Positions 25,601 through 33,558 of a DNA stretch of 64,000 nucleotides are shown in pieces. The translations under genes and the position numbers were made by a program. How positions within the stretch are numbered: the first letter of the stretch is position 1; each line of letters starts with the position of its first letter. Origin of the DNA: an uncultured Hungatella sp. (GTDB lineage: Bacteria; Bacillota; Clostridia; Lachnospirales; Lachnospiraceae); the NCBI GenBank assembly GCA_949879795.1, contig CATLBR010000016.1:1-64000 (forward strand). Reading direction: 5' to 3'. The notes beneath the pieces are model-generated. The model made no database searches, had not been told where the DNA came from, and saw only the letters and a list, made by a program, of their open reading frames with translations.

Positions 25601-26452
25601 ATGGAAGTGACAGTTGCGAAGACGGCAGGTTTCTGCTTCGGCGTCAGGCGGGCAGTGGAACAGGTCTATGAGCAGATCGGCCGGGGATTGCGGCCGGTGT
25701 ACACATTAGGTCCCATCATTCACAACGAAGAGGTAGTGAGAGACCTGGAAGACAAAGGCGTTATAGTGCTGAATGACGTCAAGGAGCTTGAGAATGTGAG
25801 AGAGGGGACGGTGATTATCCGCTCTCACGGAGTGGGCAGAGAGGTTTACCGGCAGATTGAACGCCAGGGGCTCGGGCTCACCGATGCCACCTGCCCCTTT
25901 GTAAAAAAGATCCACAGGATCGTAGAGGAGCAGAACAATCTGGGAAGAAGGGTGATCATCATCGGCGACCGCCTCCACCCGGAGGTGGAAGGCATCAGAG
26001 GATGGGGAGACGAGAGGACCCTGGTGATTAAAGATGAAAAAGAGATAGATGATCTTCCCGATTTGACAGGGGAGAAACTGTGCATCGTATCTCAAACGAC
26101 ATTTAATTACAATAAATTTAAAGATTTAGTTGAAAAATTTTTGAAAAGGGGTTATGATATAATTGTTTTAAATACGATTTGCAATGCAACACAGGAAAGA
26201 CAAGTGGAAGCTGAACGTATAGCTTCGCAGGTAGAAGCCATGATTGTTATAGGCGGAAAGAACAGTTCCAATACCCGCAAACTGTACGAGATATGTCGAA
26301 AGGAGTGTAGAAACACCTATTACATTCAAACACTGGGCGATTTAGATCCTGAAAGTGTAAGTTCTGTGCGCAGCGTAGGTATTACAGCAGGGGCGTCAAC
26401 CCCCAAGAATATTATTGAGGAGGTTCATACGAATGTCAGAGCAATTAAATGA
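25601..26452 (+). CDS. ispH: 4-hydroxy-3-methylbut-2-enyl diphosphate reductase
   Basis: 283 residues. Last enzyme of the MEP isoprenoid route, making IPP and DMAPP. The three 4Fe-4S cysteines are C12 (GFCFGV), C98 (TCPFVKK) and C194 (NTICNATQERQ). The histidines for the diphosphate are H41, H76 (RSHGVG) and H126. Its last 20 bases overlap the start of the S1 protein gene in another frame; in many relatives the two are one fused protein. From about 26085 on the gene is visibly richer in A and T than its first half and carries a strong internal promoter at 26130-26158. AGGAGG lies upstream of the ATG. Confidence 0.94.
   Translation: MEVTVAKTAGFCFGVRRAVEQVYEQIGRGLRPVYTLGPIIHNEEVVRDLEDKGVIVLNDVKELENVREGTVIIRSHGVGREVYRQIERQGLGLTDATCPFVKKIHRIVEEQNNLGRRVIIIGDRLHPEVEGIRGWGDERTLVIKDEKEIDDLPDLTGEKLCIVSQTTFNYNKFKDLVEKFLKRGYDIIVLNTICNATQERQVEAERIASQVEAMIVIGGKNSSNTRKLYEICRKECRNTYYIQTLGDLDPESVSSVRSVGITAGASTPKNIIEEVHTNVRAIK
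26130..26158 (+). promoter_or_regulatory. Internal promoter inside ispH, probably for rpsA
   Basis: TTGAAA (26130-26135), 17 bases, TATGAT (26153-26158). It lies in an A/T-rich patch about 280 bases before the S1 start. Confidence 0.55.
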
Positions 26453-27557
26453 GTTTGAACAAATGTTACAAGAATCGTCATTAAAAACAATACGTACAGG
26501 AGAGATTGTCACTGGTAAGGTCATCGACGTCAAAGAAGATGAAATCGTCTTAAATATTGGCTACAAGTCTGACGGCATTATTCCCAGAAGTGAATATACC
26601 AACGAGTCCGGTGTCGATCTCACCACAGTGGTAAAAGTAGGTGATGAGATGGAAGCCAAAGTTGTGAAAGTAAATGACGGCGAAGGCCAGGTTGCCCTGT
26701 CTTACAAGAGGCTGGCAGCCGACAGAGGAAACAAGAGACTGGAGGAGGCGTTCAACAACCAGGAGGTGCTGACCGCGAAGGTGGTTCAGGTGCTGGACGG
26801 AGGTTTAAGCGTAGTCGTGGAGGAGTCGAGAGTTTTCATCCCCGCAAGCCTGGTATCCGACTCCTACGAGAGGGATCTGTCCAAGTACGCGGGACAGGAT
26901 ATTGAGTTTGTCATCACGGAGTTCAATCCCCGCAGGAGAAGAATCATCGGCGACCGCAAGCAGCTGATGGTGGCCAGAAAGGCTGAGATGCAGAGAGCTC
27001 TGTTTGAGAGAATCCAGATCGGTGACCGGGTGGAGGGCGTTGTGAAGAACGTGACCGACTTCGGCGCATTCATCGACCTGGGCGGAGCGGATGGTCTTCT
27101 TCATATTTCCGAGATGTCTTGGGGCCGTGTGGAGAATCCGAAGAAAGTGTTTAAGGCGGGGGAGACTCTCACCACCATGATCAAGGATATCAACGGTGAG
27201 AAGATTGCTCTGAGCCTTAAGTTCCCGGAAGCTAACCCGTGGGCTGACGCCGCATCCAAGTATGCCGCAGGCAACGTGGTGACAGGAAGAGTGGCGCGTA
27301 TGACTGATTTTGGGGCCTTTGTGGAGCTGGAACCCGGTGTGGATGCTCTGCTTCACGTGTCTCAGATTTCCAGGGAGCATGTGGAAAAGCCATCGGATGT
27401 TCTTTCCATCGGTCAGGAGATCGAGGCAAGGATCGTTGATTTTAACGAAGCGGACAGAAAGATCAGCCTGAGTATCAAGTCTCTTCAAAATCAGCCTCCT
27501 GTAGAGGAAGATGTAGTTGACGTGGATGTGGACGCCGCGGCGGCAGAGGAAGAGTAA
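26433..27557 (+). CDS. rpsA: Ribosomal protein S1-like RNA-binding protein
   Basis: 374 residues with four S1 domains (roughly 20-90, 105-170, 190-260, 275-345). The third and fourth are the best conserved (VKNVTDFGAFIDLGGADGLLH; RMTDFGAFVELEPGVDALLH). An acidic tail closes it. It binds mRNA and helps it load on the ribosome. The ATG at 26433 follows GAGGAGG and reads MSEQLNEFEQ; an upstream in-frame start at 26415 has no ribosome binding site of its own. The overlap with ispH (20 bases, different frame) suggests translational coupling. The first 60 codons share the A/T-rich usage of the ispH 3' end, after which the gene returns to the local pattern. Confidence 0.92.
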   Translation: MSEQLNEFEQMLQESSLKTIRTGEIVTGKVIDVKEDEIVLNIGYKSDGIIPRSEYTNESGVDLTTVVKVGDEMEAKVVKVNDGEGQVALSYKRLAADRGNKRLEEAFNNQEVLTAKVVQVLDGGLSVVVEESRVFIPASLVSDSYERDLSKYAGQDIEFVITEFNPRRRRIIGDRKQLMVARKAEMQRALFERIQIGDRVEGVVKNVTDFGAFIDLGGADGLLHISEMSWGRVENPKKVFKAGETLTTMIKDINGEKIALSLKFPEANPWADAASKYAAGNVVTGRVARMTDFGAFVELEPGVDALLHVSQISREHVEKPSDVLSIGQEIEARIVDFNEADRKISLSIKSLQNQPPVEEDVVDVDVDAAAAEEE

Positions 27558-27624
27558 ACCATATCTTTGCTGTGCTCTGATGCACAGATGCAGTCAGGGC
27601 AGGTAAACATAGAGAAGCGGTGGG

Positions 27625-27685
27625 AAAAGATAAATGAGAGGATGTCTGTTGCCTGTACACAGACGGATTCTTATTTATCTTTTTT
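27625..27685 (+). terminator. Long intrinsic terminator after rpsA
   Basis: AAAAGATAAAT (27625-27635) pairs with ATTTATCTTTT (27673-27683), with an inner GTCTGT/ACAGAC stem and a T-run on the plus strand. Confidence 0.8.
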
Positions 27686-27753
27686 CGTAGAATGGAGACA
27701 GCTGCCGGAATACGGCGGCAGGGAATCAAAATGAGTATGGAGAGACAACTGAC

Positions 27754-28185
27754 ATGACAATCAAGACTATCGTAGTAGACAACTCCCCGGAATTAAAGCA
27801 GCGTCTGGTAAGCATTCTGTCGGGGATAGATGACATCCAGGTGTGCGAAAGTTTCGACGACGCCGTGGCCGCCATGCAGTATATCGAAGAGAACCCTGTG
27901 GATCTTGTTTTTTCCGATGTGGTGATGCCGGAAATCAGCGGAATCACTCTGGCTTCTATGATCTATGACAGACCTGAGCATCCGGAGGTTATCCTTCTGT
28001 CGGGAATCCCCGGATTTTCTCTGGAGGCCTGGAAGATCCGTGCCTTTGGCTTTATTATCAAACCCTATACCCGTGCTCAGATTGCCGCCATGGTCAAGAG
28101 ATATCGCCAGGAGGCAGACAGAGGGCTTTTGGAGCGGGAGGTAGTTTATTCCCGAGAAGACAGCGGGTCAGCATACCCGATTTGA
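27754..28185 (+). CDS. Receiver-only response regulator
   Basis: 143 residues. A single CheY-like receiver: acidic pocket D9 (with Asn10 instead of the second acid, VVDNS), phospho-acceptor D55 in VFSDVVMPEISG, Ser83 at the switch position and K103 in IIKPY. No DNA-binding or enzymatic output follows; the last 25 residues are polar tail. No histidine kinase is next to it, so the partner is unknown. It has its own leader after the rpsA terminator and its own terminator at 28195. It may act in a phosphorelay or as a phosphate sink (inference). Confidence 0.87.
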   Translation: MTIKTIVVDNSPELKQRLVSILSGIDDIQVCESFDDAVAAMQYIEENPVDLVFSDVVMPEISGITLASMIYDRPEHPEVILLSGIPGFSLEAWKIRAFGFIIKPYTRAQIAAMVKRYRQEADRGLLEREVVYSREDSGSAYPI

Positions 28186-28194
28186 CAGATGAGT

Positions 28195-28225
28195 CAGCCT
28201 GAACAAAAATCAGGCTGCTTTTTTT
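28195..28225 (+). terminator. Intrinsic terminator after the response regulator
   Basis: CAGCCTGA (28195-28202), 7-base loop, TCAGGCTG (28210-28217), then CTTTTTTT. Confidence 0.92.
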
Positions 28226-28261
28226 GTATAGGGGAAAAATTTCATCTGTCTCTATATTTGC

Positions 28262-28292
28262 TTGACAAACAATATTATATATCATATAATAT
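28262..28292 (+). promoter_or_regulatory. Consensus promoter overlapped by a palindromic operator (padR operon)
   Basis: TTGACA (28262-28267), 17 bases, TATAAT (28285-28290): a perfect sigma-A promoter. The inverted repeat ATATTATAT-ATC-ATATAATAT (28272-28292) covers the spacer and the -10, the expected place for autorepression by the PadR protein encoded just downstream. A further AACAATATTATT lies at about 28302-28313. Confidence 0.8.
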
Positions 28293-28343
28293 AGAAGAAT
28301 AAACAATATTATTAAATTCAGGAAAAAGATAAGGAGCGGAGCT

Positions 28344-28673
28344 ATGGTATTTAACACAGGCGCGGCCCTGTTGGATGCGATCGTCCTCGCCGTAGTGTCC
28401 AGAAACCTGGAAGGCACTTACGGTTACAAGATTACCCAGGATATGAAGGGGGCCATAGAAGTTTCAGAATCAACCCTTTATCCTGTTTTGCGCAGACTTT
28501 TAAAAGAGGAGTGTCTGGCAGTGTATGATCTGGCTATCGACGGGCGGAACCGGAGATATTACCGGATCACGGAGAAGGGACGGACACAGCTGAACCTGTA
28601 CAGAAGCGAGTGGGCCATTTATTCCGGAAAAATCTCACGTATATTGGAGGAACTGAGTGATGAGCAGGGATGA
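28344..28673 (+). CDS. PadR family transcriptional regulator
   Basis: 109 residues, the small subfamily of PadR (winged helix plus short dimer helix). Motifs: GYKITQDM, then STLYPVLRRLLKEECL (recognition helix and wing), and YRITEKGRTQL. In clostridia such PadR genes stand first in an operon with a DUF1700 membrane protein, as here: the next gene overlaps this one by 14 bases. The promoter in front carries a long palindrome over its -10, so it most likely represses itself and the operon. AAGGAGCGG precedes the ATG. Confidence 0.92.
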   Translation: MVFNTGAALLDAIVLAVVSRNLEGTYGYKITQDMKGAIEVSESTLYPVLRRLLKEECLAVYDLAIDGRNRRYYRITEKGRTQLNLYRSEWAIYSGKISRILEELSDEQG

Positions 28674-29406
28674 ATTTTTGAGACAGCTGGAGTATCTATT
28701 GTCTGATATTCCAGAGTATGAGAGGGAAGATGCGCTGGACTACTACAGGGATTATCTGGAAGAAGCAGGGGAAGACGCGGATCAGGTGATAAAGGAGTTT
28801 GGAAGCCCAGAGAGGATCGCGTCGATAGTCCGTTCCGATCTGGCAGGGAGCCTGGAGGAGGGGGGAGGATTTACGGAGAGAGGCTATGAAGATGAACGCT
28901 TTCGCGATCCCAACTATCAGGTCGTCACACGGCTGGACCTGCCCGAGGTCAAAGAGGCAGCCACGGAGGATGGCAGAGACGGACAGGCGGCCCGGGGAGG
29001 TGAAAAGAAAAGGAACGCCCCCTTTACCAGCAGAACATTGAAAGTGATTTTGTGGATTATCCTGATCTTTATGGCAGCGCCCATGCTGGTGGGAGCAGGA
29101 GGAGTGGCGTGGGGGATAACGGTGGGGATTCTGGGACTGCTGGTGGCAGCCGTGGCCTTTCTGGGTGTTCTGACATTGGTGCTGTTTCTCTGCGGAATCG
29201 CCATGTGTGTGGTGGGAATCATATCCATGACAGGCTGGATTCCCGGAGGACTTTTGATTTCGGGGGCTGGGGTGGCGGTGACAGGGCTGGGGATCATCAG
29301 CCTGATTGCCTCATGTTCATTTTATGGTAAATTTTTGCCGTGGCTGATTCGAAAAGTGGTAGACGGAATCAGCAGGCTGGTTCATGGAAGGAGGGAAACT
29401 GTATGA
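28660..29406 (+). CDS. DUF1700 (HAAS) family membrane protein
   Basis: 248 residues. The first 60 form the soluble HAAS/DUF1700 helical domain (MSRDEFLRQLEYLLSDIP, then DYYRDYLEEAGEDADQVI and EFGSPERIA), followed by a polar linker and three or four hydrophobic helices between about 125 and 225, rich in Gly, Ala and Val. The N-terminal domain is thought to link PadR-type regulators to the membrane. The ATG at 28660 is preferred over a GTG one codon earlier because GGAGG is better spaced. It ends in an ATGA overlap with the next gene. Confidence 0.88.
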   Translation: MSRDEFLRQLEYLLSDIPEYEREDALDYYRDYLEEAGEDADQVIKEFGSPERIASIVRSDLAGSLEEGGGFTERGYEDERFRDPNYQVVTRLDLPEVKEAATEDGRDGQAARGGEKKRNAPFTSRTLKVILWIILIFMAAPMLVGAGGVAWGITVGILGLLVAAVAFLGVLTLVLFLCGIAMCVVGIISMTGWIPGGLLISGAGVAVTGLGIISLIASCSFYGKFLPWLIRKVVDGISRLVHGRRETV

Positions 29407-30335
29407 AAGGATGGGTCAAAGGCATGCTCATCGCGTCTGCGGTCTGCATAGGGACAGGGACGGCGATGTGTGCCGGCGCGTGGGCCATGGGGGGAAGATT
29501 CTCTCAGTTTCGCCACAGGAGAATCCAGGAGACAGAAGGAGAGGCCAGGACACAAGAGGAAGTGTATGAGCAGTCCGGGAGCACGGAGATCACAGAGGAC
29601 AGAGCTGTGGCGGAGAGGGGGATTGAGACAGAGAAAACGGAGGCGGAGCAGAGCGTGTTCAGGACTGCCACATATGACGGGGCAGATATAAGAAAGATGG
29701 AGATCTGGCTGACAGGAGGAAAGGCGGAGGTTATCACAGAGGATACGGCTGAGAGTATCCGGGTCGTCTGTGACAGTGAGATTTATCGGTGCTATCAGGA
29801 GATAGACGGGGATACTCTAGAGATTGAGATCGAAGGAATAAAGAAAAATAAAGACAGGTTTTTGTGGGAAAATTTTGATTTGGAGTCAGAGAATGTGAAG
29901 ACGGTTCAGATTATCATTCCTGCGGGCAGTTATTTTGAAGAAGCGGAGTTAGAAGTGTGCGGGGGTGTGATGACTGCAGACAGGCTGTGTGCGGATTCCC
30001 TGGATATGGAAGTGGAGGGAGGAGTCTTGAAGGTGCTGGGAGGAAGTGCTGGAGAGCTGAATGGAGAGTGTCAGGCAGGGAATCTGGTATATGAAGGTCA
30101 GGTGAGCAGGGAGGCGGATGCCGAGTGTGAGGCAGGTTTCGTCCAGTATCTCCTGGAGGGCAGAGAAGAAGATTTCACCTATGAGATTGACTCGGCTCTC
30201 GGAAGTATTCTGATCAGCGGAACCGAGCAGGGAACAGTGAGAGACGAGACGGTGATAAGAAATTCGGGAGCGGTAAAGTACTCGAAGCTGGAGTGTATGG
30301 CCGGCAAGATACAGGTGGATTTTTATCAAGAGTGA
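29403..30335 (+). CDS. Membrane-anchored DUF4097-like adhesin-type protein
   Basis: 310 residues. One transmembrane segment near residues 8-28 (signal anchor), an acidic linker to about 85, then a repetitive beta-rich domain (ADIRKMEIWLTGGKAEV, DSLDMEVEGGVLKVLGG, SALGSILISGTE) that looks like the DUF4097 beta-helix found with PadR/DUF1700 operons. It would lie outside the membrane. The true start is the ATG at 29403, overlapping the previous stop as ATGA and preceded by AAGGAGGG. Function is unknown; such proteins may sense envelope state or shape it. The domain call is by pattern and context. Confidence 0.75.
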   Translation: MKGWVKGMLIASAVCIGTGTAMCAGAWAMGGRFSQFRHRRIQETEGEARTQEEVYEQSGSTEITEDRAVAERGIETEKTEAEQSVFRTATYDGADIRKMEIWLTGGKAEVITEDTAESIRVVCDSEIYRCYQEIDGDTLEIEIEGIKKNKDRFLWENFDLESENVKTVQIIIPAGSYFEEAELEVCGGVMTADRLCADSLDMEVEGGVLKVLGGSAGELNGECQAGNLVYEGQVSREADAECEAGFVQYLLEGREEDFTYEIDSALGSILISGTEQGTVRDETVIRNSGAVKYSKLECMAGKIQVDFYQE

Positions 30336-30348
30336 GAGGAGAGAAGAT

Positions 30349-30543
30349 ATGGATTTAGGAAGAAAATTATACAGGTCAACTACGAATCGGATGATTTGCG
30401 GCGTGTGCGGAGGAATCGGAGAATATTTAAACGTGGATCCCACGCTGGTGAGGCTTGTCTGGGCTATATTTGCATGCAGCGGTCCGGGACTGCTGGCGTA
30501 TTTTATCGCGGCCATCATCATCCCCACAGACGTGATGAGCTGA
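30349..30543 (+). CDS. PspC domain protein
   Basis: 64 residues, almost only a PspC domain: KLYRSTTNRMICGVCGGIGEYLNVDPT, then a hydrophobic helix with LLAYFIAAIIIP. PspC is an inner-membrane part of phage-shock-type envelope stress responses. Last gene of the PadR-DUF1700-DUF4097 operon (13-base gap, AGAGGAG before the ATG), which supports an envelope-stress role for the whole set. Confidence 0.92.
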   Translation: MDLGRKLYRSTTNRMICGVCGGIGEYLNVDPTLVRLVWAIFACSGPGLLAYFIAAIIIPTDVMS

Positions 30544-30563
30544 ACAAAAGAGGACAGCTGTAA

Positions 30564-30593
30564 AGAATAGACAGCAGAGAAACGGGTATACTC
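30564..30593 (+). promoter_or_regulatory. Candidate forespore (sigma-F/G) promoter of the SASP gene
   Basis: AGAATA (30564-30569), 17 bases, TATACTC (30587-30593), compared with the forespore pattern TGAATA and CATACTA. A forespore promoter is expected for this gene type. The match is partial. Confidence 0.4.
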
Positions 30594-30628
30594 TTAAGGA
30601 ATTGAAGAAAGGAGTGTACCCGTTTATT

Positions 30629-30856
30629 ATGCCTAAAAAGAAAAATGATAAGCCCTTTGACCCGGCAAGCCTTAAAAAGCCGGAGGAACTGCTGAAGTTT
30701 GAGATTGCCACAGAGCTGGGACTCAGCGACAAAGTGATCAATCAGGGCTGGAGGAGTCTGACCGCCAAGGAGAGCGGGAGGATAGGAGGACTTATGACCA
30801 AGCGGAAGAGAGAGATGAAACAGGAGGCTTTAAAAGATACATTGCAAGATTTTTAA
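30629..30856 (+). CDS. Small acid-soluble spore protein, alpha/beta type
   Basis: 75 residues from the ATG at 30629. It carries both alpha/beta SASP signatures: LLKFEIATELGL (with the GPR protease cleavage region) and the C-terminal AKESGRIGGLMTKR, which resembles the family block GxxGGxMTKR. These proteins coat DNA in dormant spores. The frame also runs upstream to a TTG at 30602, but MPKKKNDKP is the more likely beginning; AAAGGAG lies rather far (14 bases) from it. Its presence shows that the organism forms spores. It sits between the envelope operon and cbiD. Confidence 0.85.
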   Translation: MPKKKNDKPFDPASLKKPEELLKFEIATELGLSDKVINQGWRSLTAKESGRIGGLMTKRKREMKQEALKDTLQDF

Positions 30857-30891
30857 AGATGAACTATACTAAATCAGAGGATGAAAGAGAC

Positions 30892-32100
30892 ATGGCAAAA
30901 GAACTGAGAAACGGATATACCACAGGGACATGTGCTGCCGCTGCCGCCACGGCGGCGGCATGGTATGCCTTCGCAGGACAGGAAAAACGCAGGGTTTGGG
31001 TAGAACTCCCCGGCGGCGGCATGGTGAATATGGCGGTGGAGAAGGAATTCTCGCAGGAAGAGTGGGACAGAGAGCCCTGGTTTTTTGCGGAGAAGGACGC
31101 TGGAGACGACCCGGATGTGACCGACCGGGTAAAAGTGTATGGGAGTATTGAGCCTTTGAAGGATTTCAGAGGAGGGCGGGAGAATGGAAATCTCTGGTAT
31201 CATTCGGAGGAGTATCCCTGTTTGTTCCTCACAGGAGGCACGGGTATCGGTATGGTCACCAGGCCGGGACTGGCGTGTCCCGTGGGAGGTTATGCCATCA
31301 ACCCCGTTCCAAGGGCCATGATTTTCAGACAGGTGGGGCAGCTTTATGACAGCCTGAAGCAGGAGGGAAATTATCTGATACGGGTCAGGATCCCTGAGGG
31401 CGTGGGGCTGGCGGAGAAGACATTTAACCCAAGGCTGGGAATCCAGGGTGGTATCTCGGTTCTGGGCACCAGCGGCATAGTCAGGCCTATGAGCGAACAG
31501 GCACTGAAGGCGACCATCAGGCTGGAGATACATATGAGAGCCGCGGTCGGAGAGGATTCGCTGATTCTCGTTCCGGGTAATTACGGGGAACATTTTTTGA
31601 AAGAGACTCTGGGAATTTCCGGGGAGCAGGCGGTGCGCTGCAGCAATTTTGTGGCTGACGCCATAGAAATGGCAGTGGATGAGAACATGAAAAGGATCCT
31701 GTTCATCGGCCATATAGGAAAGCTGGTGAAAGTGGCGGGGGGAGCGAGAAATACGCATTCCAGATTTGGAGACAGAAGGATGGAGATCCTGACGGAGAGT
31801 CTGGAACAGGTGACGGGCTGCCGGGAGCGCAAAGAAGTATGCCGGAAGAAGTCAGAAGAGCTTGAGAAAAGGATTATGGAGTGTAGTACCACCGAGGAAG
31901 CGGTGGGATATCTGACGGAAGCAGGTCTGAAGGAGGCGGTGATGGAACATGTCACCAGGAGGATCTATGAACAGATGAACCGGTGGGGGCAGGGGAAAAC
32001 AGATATTCAGGTGCTGACATTTTCCACTGTTTACGGTATACTTGGCATGAGCGGCTTTTGCGGGCCCATGATTGAAGAATGGAGAGAAAGACAGACATGA
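30892..32100 (+). CDS. cbiD: Cobalt-precorrin-5B C1-methyltransferase
   Basis: 402 residues. CbiD methylates C1 during anaerobic corrin formation. The opening LRNGYTTGTCAAAAATAAA is diagnostic. LTGGTGIGMVTRPGLACPVG near 115 and GHIGKLVKVAGGARNTHS near 275 are also conserved. The ATG at 30892 lies behind AGAGGATG; a second in-frame ATG at 30859 has no ribosome binding site. It is the first gene of the cobalamin operon, 35 bases behind the SASP gene. I see neither a cobalamin riboswitch nor a clear promoter before it. Its stop overlaps the next start (ATGA). Confidence 0.94.
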   Translation: MAKELRNGYTTGTCAAAAATAAAWYAFAGQEKRRVWVELPGGGMVNMAVEKEFSQEEWDREPWFFAEKDAGDDPDVTDRVKVYGSIEPLKDFRGGRENGNLWYHSEEYPCLFLTGGTGIGMVTRPGLACPVGGYAINPVPRAMIFRQVGQLYDSLKQEGNYLIRVRIPEGVGLAEKTFNPRLGIQGGISVLGTSGIVRPMSEQALKATIRLEIHMRAAVGEDSLILVPGNYGEHFLKETLGISGEQAVRCSNFVADAIEMAVDENMKRILFIGHIGKLVKVAGGARNTHSRFGDRRMEILTESLEQVTGCRERKEVCRKKSEELEKRIMECSTTEEAVGYLTEAGLKEAVMEHVTRRIYEQMNRWGQGKTDIQVLTFSTVYGILGMSGFCGPMIEEWRERQT

Positions 32101-32798
32101 CAGGAATGTTATACGGCGTAGGTGTAGGCCCCGGCGATCCGGAGGATATGACGCTGAAGGCAGTGAGGATTCTGAAGCAGTGTCCGGTGGCGGCGATTCC
32201 TAAAAAGACGCCAGAGACATGCGCCTCCTACCAGACGGCCATAAAGGCGGTGCCGGAGCTCGCGGATAAAAAACTGGTATGTATTGATGTGCCTATGACA
32301 AAAGACAGGGTCTTAAGTCTTGGACGCTACCAGGAAGGGGCCAGGCAGATCGCCGCCTGCCTCTCCCGGGGGGAGGATGTGGCTCTTCTCACTCTGGGGG
32401 ATTCCACAGTCTATGCCAGCGATATGTACCTTATAAAATTGGTGCGGGACATGGGGTTTGAGGTGAAGCTGATCAGCGGAGTACCCTCGTTCTGCGCGGC
32501 GGCGGCCAGGCTTTCAGTTTCCCTGGGCGAGAGGGATGAACAGATACATATTCTGCCCGGTTCCTATGGGATAGAGGAGGGACTGAAGCTGCCGGGGGTC
32601 AAGATTCTCATGAAAATGGGAAGGTCATACGGCCGGGTGAAGGAGACACTGGCAGCAGGAGAATATAGGGTGCAGATGGCGGAGAACTGTGGCATGGACG
32701 GGGAGAAGCTGTACGGCTCTCTGGAAGAGATGCCGGAGACTGCAGGGTATTATTCGCTGATGATTGTCAGGGAGAAAAAAGAGAGAGGGAATACATAG
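32097..32798 (+). CDS. cbiL: Cobalt-factor-II C20-methyltransferase
   Basis: 233 residues. SAM-dependent tetrapyrrole methyltransferase that adds the C20 methyl. GVGVGPGDPEDMTLKAVRIL is the SAM-binding start, LTLGDSTVYASDMYL near 95 and ISGVPSFCAAAARL near 130 are the conserved blocks of this subfamily. It starts at the ATGA overlap with cbiD (an earlier in-frame ATG at 32079 is possible). The stop touches the start of cbiF directly, so translation is coupled along the operon. Confidence 0.92.
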   Translation: MTGMLYGVGVGPGDPEDMTLKAVRILKQCPVAAIPKKTPETCASYQTAIKAVPELADKKLVCIDVPMTKDRVLSLGRYQEGARQIAACLSRGEDVALLTLGDSTVYASDMYLIKLVRDMGFEVKLISGVPSFCAAAARLSVSLGERDEQIHILPGSYGIEEGLKLPGVKILMKMGRSYGRVKETLAAGEYRVQMAENCGMDGEKLYGSLEEMPETAGYYSLMIVREKKERGNT

Positions 32799-33557
32799 AT
32801 GGTATATTTTGTAGGAGCGGGACCGGGAGCTCCGGATCTGATCACCGTCAGGGGGAAGAACCTTCTGTCCCGGGCGGACGTGGTGATCTATGCAGGTTCC
32901 CTGGTAAATCCTCAGCTGCTGAAGGAGACGAAAGAGGGATGCAGGATATACAACAGTGCGCTGATGACTCTGGAAGAAGTTATACAGGTGACAGAAAGCA
33001 CAGAGAAGGAGGGGAAGACCACCGTCAGGCTTCATACGGGGGATCCGTGCCTTTACGGGGCTGTTAGAGAGCAGATGGATATGTTGGATGACAGGAACAT
33101 CGCCTATGAGATCTGTCCGGGAGTCAGTTCCTTCGGAGCAGCCGCGGCCGCCCTGGAGATGGAATATACCCTGCCTTCCGTGTCCCAGAGCGTGGTGATC
33201 ACCCGGATGGCAGGCAGGACGCAGGTGCCGGACAGGGAATCTGTGGCCGCGTTTGCCGCCCACAGATCCACCATGGTAATTTTTCTCAGTGCGGGGATGC
33301 TGGGCAGGCTTTCGCGGGAGTTGATAGAGGGAGGCTATGAGCCGGACACCCCCGCTGCTATCGTCTATAAAGCCAGCTGGCCGGAAGAAAAGTCTGTGGT
33401 GTGTACGGTAGGGACTCTGAAAGAAAAAGCAGAAGAGCAGGGAATCATGAAGACTGCCCTGATCATCGTGGGAGATACGGTGAGACAGACTGATTATGAG
33501 CGCTCAAAACTTTATGACCCGGGATTTACCACAGAATACCGAAAAGGAAGTGAGTAA
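32799..33557 (+). CDS. cbiF: Cobalt-precorrin-4 C11-methyltransferase
   Basis: 252 residues. VYFVGAGPGAPDLITVRG at the start, YAGSLVNPQLL near 32, RLHTGDPCLYGAVREQ near 75 and GVSSFGAAAAALEMEYT near 108 identify CbiF/CobM, with the Gly-Ser-Leu signature. Adds the C11 methyl group. It begins one base after the cbiL stop. Confidence 0.94.
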   Translation: MVYFVGAGPGAPDLITVRGKNLLSRADVVIYAGSLVNPQLLKETKEGCRIYNSALMTLEEVIQVTESTEKEGKTTVRLHTGDPCLYGAVREQMDMLDDRNIAYEICPGVSSFGAAAAALEMEYTLPSVSQSVVITRMAGRTQVPDRESVAAFAAHRSTMVIFLSAGMLGRLSRELIEGGYEPDTPAAIVYKASWPEEKSVVCTVGTLKEKAEEQGIMKTALIIVGDTVRQTDYERSKLYDPGFTTEYRKGSE

Positions 33558-33558
33558 A

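Noticed and set aside
25601-27557. An ispH-rpsA fused protein, as in many Lachnospiraceae
   Set aside because: The two frames differ and ispH has its own stop at 26450-26452; rpsA has its own ribosome binding site and start.
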